DNA from: an uncultured Clostridia bacterium
Lineage (GTDB): Bacteria; Bacillota_A; Clostridia; Oscillospirales; Oscillospiraceae
DNA length: 9,407 nt
Direction of reading: 5' to 3'
Assembly (NCBI GenBank): GCA_949289625.1
Contig: CASEPH010000297.1
Location: 1 to 9,407 of the forward strand
The position numbers were made by a program, and so were the translations under genes. The first letter of the stretch is position 1, and each line of letters opens with the position of its first letter. The notes beneath the pieces were generated by a model. The model was given only the letters and a program-made list of their open reading frames with translations. It had not been told where the DNA came from and did no database searches. This document shows, piece by piece, positions 6,817-9,407 of this stretch.

Positions 6817-6870
6817 AGTATAGCAAGCCTGCGTAAAAAACAAAGGCCATCCATGTAAAAAATATGTAAA
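6817..6870 (-). promoter_or_regulatory. Pho-box-like repeats and promoter of phoP-phoR
   Basis: On the minus strand TTTACA occurs at 6865-6870 and 6854-6859, 11 bp apart, and TTTACG lies at 6832-6837, 22 bp (two periods) further on. This last unit is 9 bp from a -10 TATACT (6817-6822). No good -35 is present, as expected for an activator-dependent Pho promoter. The segment TTGCTATACT closely matches TTGCTAAACT in the symporter promoter. The predicted leader is about 14 nt. Autoregulation of phoPR is the expected consequence. Confidence 0.75.
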
Positions 6871-6873
6871 AAA

Positions 6874-6917
6874 CGAAGCGGCGGAAAACAGGCCGCTGCC
6901 CGCTTGCCGCCGCTTCG
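6874..6917 (-). terminator. Rho-independent terminator after the SASP gene remnant
   Basis: A perfect 11-bp GC-rich stem CGAAGCGGCGG (6874-6884) pairs with CCGCCGCTTCG (6907-6917), with a 22-nt loop. On the minus strand it is followed directly by TTTTTTACATATTTTTTAC. It lies 14 nt beyond the SASP stop codon. Its U-tract overlaps the Pho repeats of phoP, so the terminator and the regulator site share bases. Confidence 0.85.
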
Positions 6918-6931
6918 TATGCAGAATGAAT

Positions 6932-7054
6932 TTACTTCATGCCGCGCTCGTAGGCCTCGATCATCTTTTTGACCATCTGACCGCCCACGCTGCCGGCCTC
7001 ACGAGAGGTCAGGTTACCGTTATAACCCTGCTTCAGGTTGACGCCAACCTCCCT
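6932..7054 (-). pseudogene. 3' half of an alpha/beta-type small acid-soluble spore protein gene
   Basis: The reading frame ending with TAA at 6932-6934 encodes EVGVNLKQGYNG, then NLTSREAGSVGGQMVKK and MIEAYERGMK. This is the highly conserved C-terminal half of alpha/beta-type SASPs, the DNA-coating proteins of dormant spores. The family is usually about 60-70 residues with an N-terminal half of the A-E-A-L-x-x-F-K-x-E-x-A type, and that half is absent. Upstream of the Glu-Val codons the frame becomes unrelated (GGGTPR) and meets a stop at 7073-7075. There is no start codon in the frame before the conserved part. Homology stops about 75 nt from the end of the serine recombinase gene, so the gene was split by that element. 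If the element can excise, this is an interrupted gene rather than a dead one. The remnant still has its terminator. Confidence 0.88.
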
Positions 7055-7126
7055 TGGTGTTCCTCCACCATATTAAAGGTGATATTTTTGTGCAAGCCAT
7101 ACAGATTCATGTTAAAATTCGCATCA
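7049..7126. other. Left end of the recombinase element and proposed attachment junction
   Basis: The SASP homology ends at about 7049-7054, and the recombinase stop codon is at 7127-7129. The intervening 75 bp is non-coding and somewhat AT-rich, with a small inverted repeat (TGGTG at 7056-7060, CACCA at 7066-7070). Serine recombinase genes commonly lie right beside one attachment site, so the crossover is expected within or next to this stretch. The exact core dinucleotide cannot be fixed from one end. Confidence 0.5.
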
Positions 7127-8821
7127 TTATGCCGAAGAATTTTCCTGGTTCGAGATGGAGACGTCAAGGGGGAAGTCCCGAGTCGGCTCCGATTCCAGTT
7201 CTCCAATAAACCGATAGAAGATTCGGATGCTCTGCCGATAGGGCTGGTTTCGATGGGTGGTGGCCACTGTACCCTCCGGAAGGAGCTTAGGACCTATTTC
7301 AATCCGCTCCACAAACGTGACCAGTGTATTCCGGTCCAGCACATCGATATGGGTGAACTGTTTTGCCAGGGCGAAGAAGTGCCGGTAACGCGACTCCTTT
7401 TCCAGCCCTGGATTTTCTATATCCAGTTCAGCAATGCTTTTGGTGAGTCCTGTTGCCTCCCGTTCCAGCTCAGAAACCATCCTGGCCAGTCGGTCATCAT
7501 CCAGCTTTCCTTCGGCATTATCGGTGTACAGCTTGCCGATGATCCGGTCGATGGTGACAAGCCTTGTTTCCGCCTTTTCTCGCTTCATCTGCATGGCTCG
7601 AAGGTGTTCCGGCTGGGACTCCTGTTCCACCACGCGGTTGACCAGTTCAGATATTTCCTCGTCCGTCATGGACAGCAGGCTGTTGAGGTCCTGCCGCACC
7701 ACCTCCAGCAGATCGGAATATCGGATTCGCACGCCTTCGCACGGGTTTACGATATCCTTGCGCTGATGGGTACAGGAGAGAAACCAGTATTTTTCCCGCT
7801 GGCCCTTATAGACGGTACCGCAGGAGCACAGGGAATAACCGCATTTACTACAGACCGCGATCCCGGAAAAGATGCTTTTTCGAACATGGTCGTAGGCACG
7901 GTAATTGCTTGCACCTCTGCCTATGTTGAAGGCAGCTAGGTTGAAGGTATCCTGGCTAACCAAAGGTTCGTGGGTGTTTTCGGTAACGGCCCAATCCTCC
8001 TTGGGGATCTTCACTTTTTTCTTGGACTTGACGCTGACCTTTTTACTCTTTCCCAGTATGGTGTGACCCAGGTAGACCGGGTTTTTCAGGATCCGCTTCA
8101 CAGTCGTGTAGTTCCAGAGATCCGAAGCCCGGGCGGCTCCCGCCTCGCTAAATTCGTCTCGGAATAAGACACGGTATTTCAGCGGCGGTATAATCCCATC
8201 GTTATTCAGATCCATCGCTATTTTTCTGGAAGAATCTCCAGCCACCGCCCTGGAAAAGATGCGCTGTACAACAGGGGCTGTTTCTTCATCGGGAACCAGA
8301 TGGTTCTTGTCTCCCTTTTCCTTTTTGTAGCCGTAGGGAGGACAAGCGCAGTATTTTCCCTGGGCCCGCTTATGCTTCAAAACGTCTTTTACCTTCCGGG
8401 AACCGTCCCGCAGATATACTTCGTTCATCGCAAATTGAAAGGGCGCCATGATATTATCTTGTTCCGTATCGAAGTTGTCCGAGATGGTGAAATAGTGGAT
8501 GCCGTTTTCAGGAAAGTATTCTTCTGCGTAATAGCTGGATTCCCGCATCGTTCGGCCCAGACGAGACAGGTCTTTTGTGATAACAGTATTTGCCTTGCCC
8601 TTCTTCAGTTCCGTCAGCATCTCCTGAAAGGCCGGCCGGTCAAAGTTGCCCCCTGACCATCCGTCGTCCACAAAGGTACGAAGCAGGACATAACCATGCT
8701 GTTTACAATAGTCCTGAATGATCGAACGCTGATTGGCAATACTGGAGGATTCTCCGGCCAAAGCGTCCTCGTCGGACAGGCGAAGATATGCGTATACCAG
8801 TGTTTTCTTGTCGGTTATCAT
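7127..8821 (-). CDS. Large serine recombinase (TnpX/TndX-like site-specific integrase)
   Basis: This 564-aa recombinase cuts and rejoins DNA through a serine-DNA intermediate at short attachment sites. The N-terminal resolvase domain (about 8-150) has the nucleophile Ser16 in AYLRLSDEDA, and TKDLSRLGRT at 82-91 supplies the conserved arginines. The 'recombinase' domain follows (about 155-300) with PPYGYKK and WNYTTVKRILKNPVYLGH. A zinc ribbon has candidate ligands C324 and C327 (CSKC) and C350 and C361, with extra cysteines at 332 and 334. A coiled-coil region lies at about 405-465. Length and order fit TnpX-type transposases of Clostridia, and all catalytic features look intact. The ATG overlaps the stop of the upstream 63-aa gene (ATGA), with AGGAGG 4 nt before the start. 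It lies beside a split SASP gene, so it is probably the enzyme responsible for the insertion and perhaps for excision. Confidence 0.93.
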   Translation of the reverse strand: MITDKKTLVYAYLRLSDEDALAGESSSIANQRSIIQDYCKQHGYVLLRTFVDDGWSGGNFDRPAFQEMLTELKKGKANTVITKDLSRLGRTMRESSYYAEEYFPENGIHYFTISDNFDTEQDNIMAPFQFAMNEVYLRDGSRKVKDVLKHKRAQGKYCACPPYGYKKEKGDKNHLVPDEETAPVVQRIFSRAVAGDSSRKIAMDLNNDGIIPPLKYRVLFRDEFSEAGAARASDLWNYTTVKRILKNPVYLGHTILGKSKKVSVKSKKKVKIPKEDWAVTENTHEPLVSQDTFNLAAFNIGRGASNYRAYDHVRKSIFSGIAVCSKCGYSLCSCGTVYKGQREKYWFLSCTHQRKDIVNPCEGVRIRYSDLLEVVRQDLNSLLSMTDEEISELVNRVVEQESQPEHLRAMQMKREKAETRLVTIDRIIGKLYTDNAEGKLDDDRLARMVSELEREATGLTKSIAELDIENPGLEKESRYRHFFALAKQFTHIDVLDRNTLVTFVERIEIGPKLLPEGTVATTHRNQPYRQSIRIFYRFIGELESEPTRDFPLDVSISNQENSSA

Positions 8822-9009
8822 GTTACCTCCTTCTCGATAACCGATCCACTACTGGCATTATACCCTATGGTTTGCGTCACAGTCAACGGCACCATTTGAC
8901 AATTCTTGTTTTTTGCCAAACAGGCTCCAATAACCTCCACCTTGGACTGACTTCCTGTAAAAACGCGGTGAATTTCGTAGGTTGCCTGATTTAGTTTTAT
9001 GGTATTCAT
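8818..9009 (-). CDS. 63-aa protein coupled to the serine recombinase (possible TnpW-like or directionality factor)
   Basis: The small soluble-looking protein starts MNTIKLNQATYEIHRVFTGS and ends with GYNASSGSVIEKEVT. The N-terminal pattern (short strand, 'ATYEIHRVFTGSQS', then a helix) recalls small proteins annotated as TnpW family in Clostridial transposons, but I am not certain of this. The ATG at 9009 has GGGAG 8 nt upstream; an in-frame TTG at 9039 is a poorer choice. Its stop codon overlaps the recombinase start in ATGA, and the recombinase ribosome binding site lies inside it, so the two are translated together. That makes an accessory role in recombination plausible, such as a recombination directionality factor, but this is inference. 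Upstream is an AT-rich stretch (9036-9062) with no clear promoter match. Confidence 0.72.
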   Translation of the reverse strand: MNTIKLNQATYEIHRVFTGSQSKVEVIGACLAKNKNCQMVPLTVTQTIGYNASSGSVIEKEVT

Positions 9010-9089
9010 AAACTCATCTCCCAGAGTAGTTTGGGCCAATTTTCAATTTAATATACAAAAATTCCCAAGTATAGGACAGCAGAAACGGT

Positions 9090-9407
9090 CTACAGTTCCA
9101 GGAAATACTGGGCCGACTTTTTTCTGAGATAGAACTCAGTCACCTCACCCAGATCCGAGGTCACAGGGATTTCCGGCAGTGCCTCCATCAACGCCTTGTG
9201 GTACCGTTGACCGGGAATACAGCGTTCGTCCAGCACGGCCACTACGCAGGTGTCGGTCTCCGTACGGATGGCCCGGCCAAAGCCCTGGCGAAGTTTGATC
9301 TGCATCTCCGGAACAATAACAGCTTGAATAAAATCATGAAGAGAGCCGTACCGTTCCTTCTGCTTTTCCTTCAGTTCGTCGGGAAACGCAAAGGGCAGCT
9401 TGGGAAT
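9090..9407 (-). CDS. DinG/XPD-like ATP-dependent helicase, C-terminal part (runs off right edge)
   Basis: The last 105 codons of a superfamily-2 helicase of the DinG/XPD type are present; the gene begins outside the window. Visible are the segment LPFAFPDELKEKQKERYGS (4-22) and the helical region FIQAVIVPEMQIKLRQ. Helicase motif VI appears as QGFGRAIRTETD (41-52), with the Gln and the two Arg residues that contact ATP, followed by VAVLDERC and RYHKALMEALPEIPVT. These match the HELICc2 C-terminal domain. Such enzymes unwind DNA or DNA-RNA hybrids in repair. The stop TAG lies 80 nt upstream of the 63-aa gene. Whether this is a chromosomal gene or part of the recombinase element cannot be decided here. 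Confidence 0.9.
   Translation of the reverse strand: MPKLPFAFPDELKEKQKERYGSLHDFIQAVIVPEMQIKLRQGFGRAIRTETDTCVVAVLDERCIPGQRYHKALMEALPEIPVTSDLGEVTEFYLRKKSAQYFLEL

Larger units (their letters stand above)
7055..9009. mobile_element. Serine-recombinase element inserted in a SASP gene (right border not seen)
   Basis: The visible part consists of a large serine recombinase gene and a coupled 63-aa gene, with the left border at the truncated SASP gene. The right border is not identified. The 5' half of the SASP gene does not occur between 9010 and the window end, so the element may extend through or past the helicase gene, or a deletion has removed the other junction. The end coordinate given is only the last base that clearly belongs with the recombinase. 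Confidence 0.55.

Noticed and set aside
7058..7073. ATG near 7073 that could start a new frame over the SASP remnant
   Set aside because: It is in a different frame from the SASP codons and terminates after about a dozen residues.
6926..7939. Plus-strand open frame of 337 codons across the SASP remnant and the recombinase gene
   Set aside because: It is antisense to two recognisable coding sequences, with no start signals and no recognisable domain.
8930..8950. Short similarity (CCAAGG, GGAGGTT, TTGG) to the SASP junction at 7043-7057, as a possible second attachment core
   Set aside because: The match needs gaps, lies inside the 63-aa coding sequence and is not flanked by SASP sequence; it is probably chance.
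9010..9089. Possible promoter for the 63-aa gene and recombinase in the AT-rich spacer
   Set aside because: Combinations such as TTGGGA with GAAAAT (18 bp) are weak and several equally poor alternatives exist; I cannot support a specific site.
1..9407. CRISPR arrays, tRNA or rRNA genes
   Set aside because: No regularly spaced repeat-spacer pattern and no tRNA-like or rRNA-like sequence was seen on either strand.

Overview
The window reads as a chromosomal segment of a moderately GC-rich Clostridia (Bacillota) member, most likely an Oscillospiraceae/Flavonifractor-like gut anaerobe. The protein styles, strong GGAGG ribosome binding sites, a PhoPR-type two-component system, an alpha/beta-type small acid-soluble spore protein (SASP) remnant and a TnpX-type large serine recombinase all point that way. 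The family-level placement is inference. Every gene I can support lies on the minus strand; the many plus-strand ORFs are antisense shadows.

From right to left, in the direction of transcription: the C-terminal end of a DinG/XPD-type helicase (9090-9407); a 63-aa protein (8818-9009) coupled by an ATGA overlap to a 564-aa large serine recombinase (7127-8821); the 3' half of a SASP gene, beheaded exactly beside the recombinase gene (6932-about 7054), with its own terminator (6874-6917); a phosphate-sensing operon phoP-phoR (6116-6796, 4801-6111); and a Na+/phosphate symporter with a C-terminal PhoU-like domain (2953-4713). After a hairpin comes a two-gene operon of an orphan family-1 solute-binding lipoprotein (1060-2634) and a 68-aa putative tail-anchored protein (842-1048), closed by a strong terminator (750-797). 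Last, rpoB runs off the left edge (1-308) from its own consensus sigma-70 promoter (488-516) and a structured leader of about 170 nt, with no rplL upstream.

The phosphate genes form a coherent unit. Both phoP and the symporter are preceded by TTTACA repeats spaced 11 bp apart (Pho-box-like) and by a nearly identical core in which a third TTTAC unit lies 9 bp from a TTGCTAWACT -10 region. This predicts PhoP autoregulation and Pi-starvation induction of the transporter. A perfect 16-bp inverted repeat brackets the symporter's internal promoter and pairs with its start codon. That suggests read-through mRNA from phoPR is translationally masked while the internal transcript is not.

The most interesting region is 6932-9009. 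A serine-recombinase element has its border inside a spore-protein gene, which is either a mobile-element insertion into a SASP attachment site or a skin-like intervening element. The missing 5' half of the SASP gene is not in the window, so the right border of the element is unknown.
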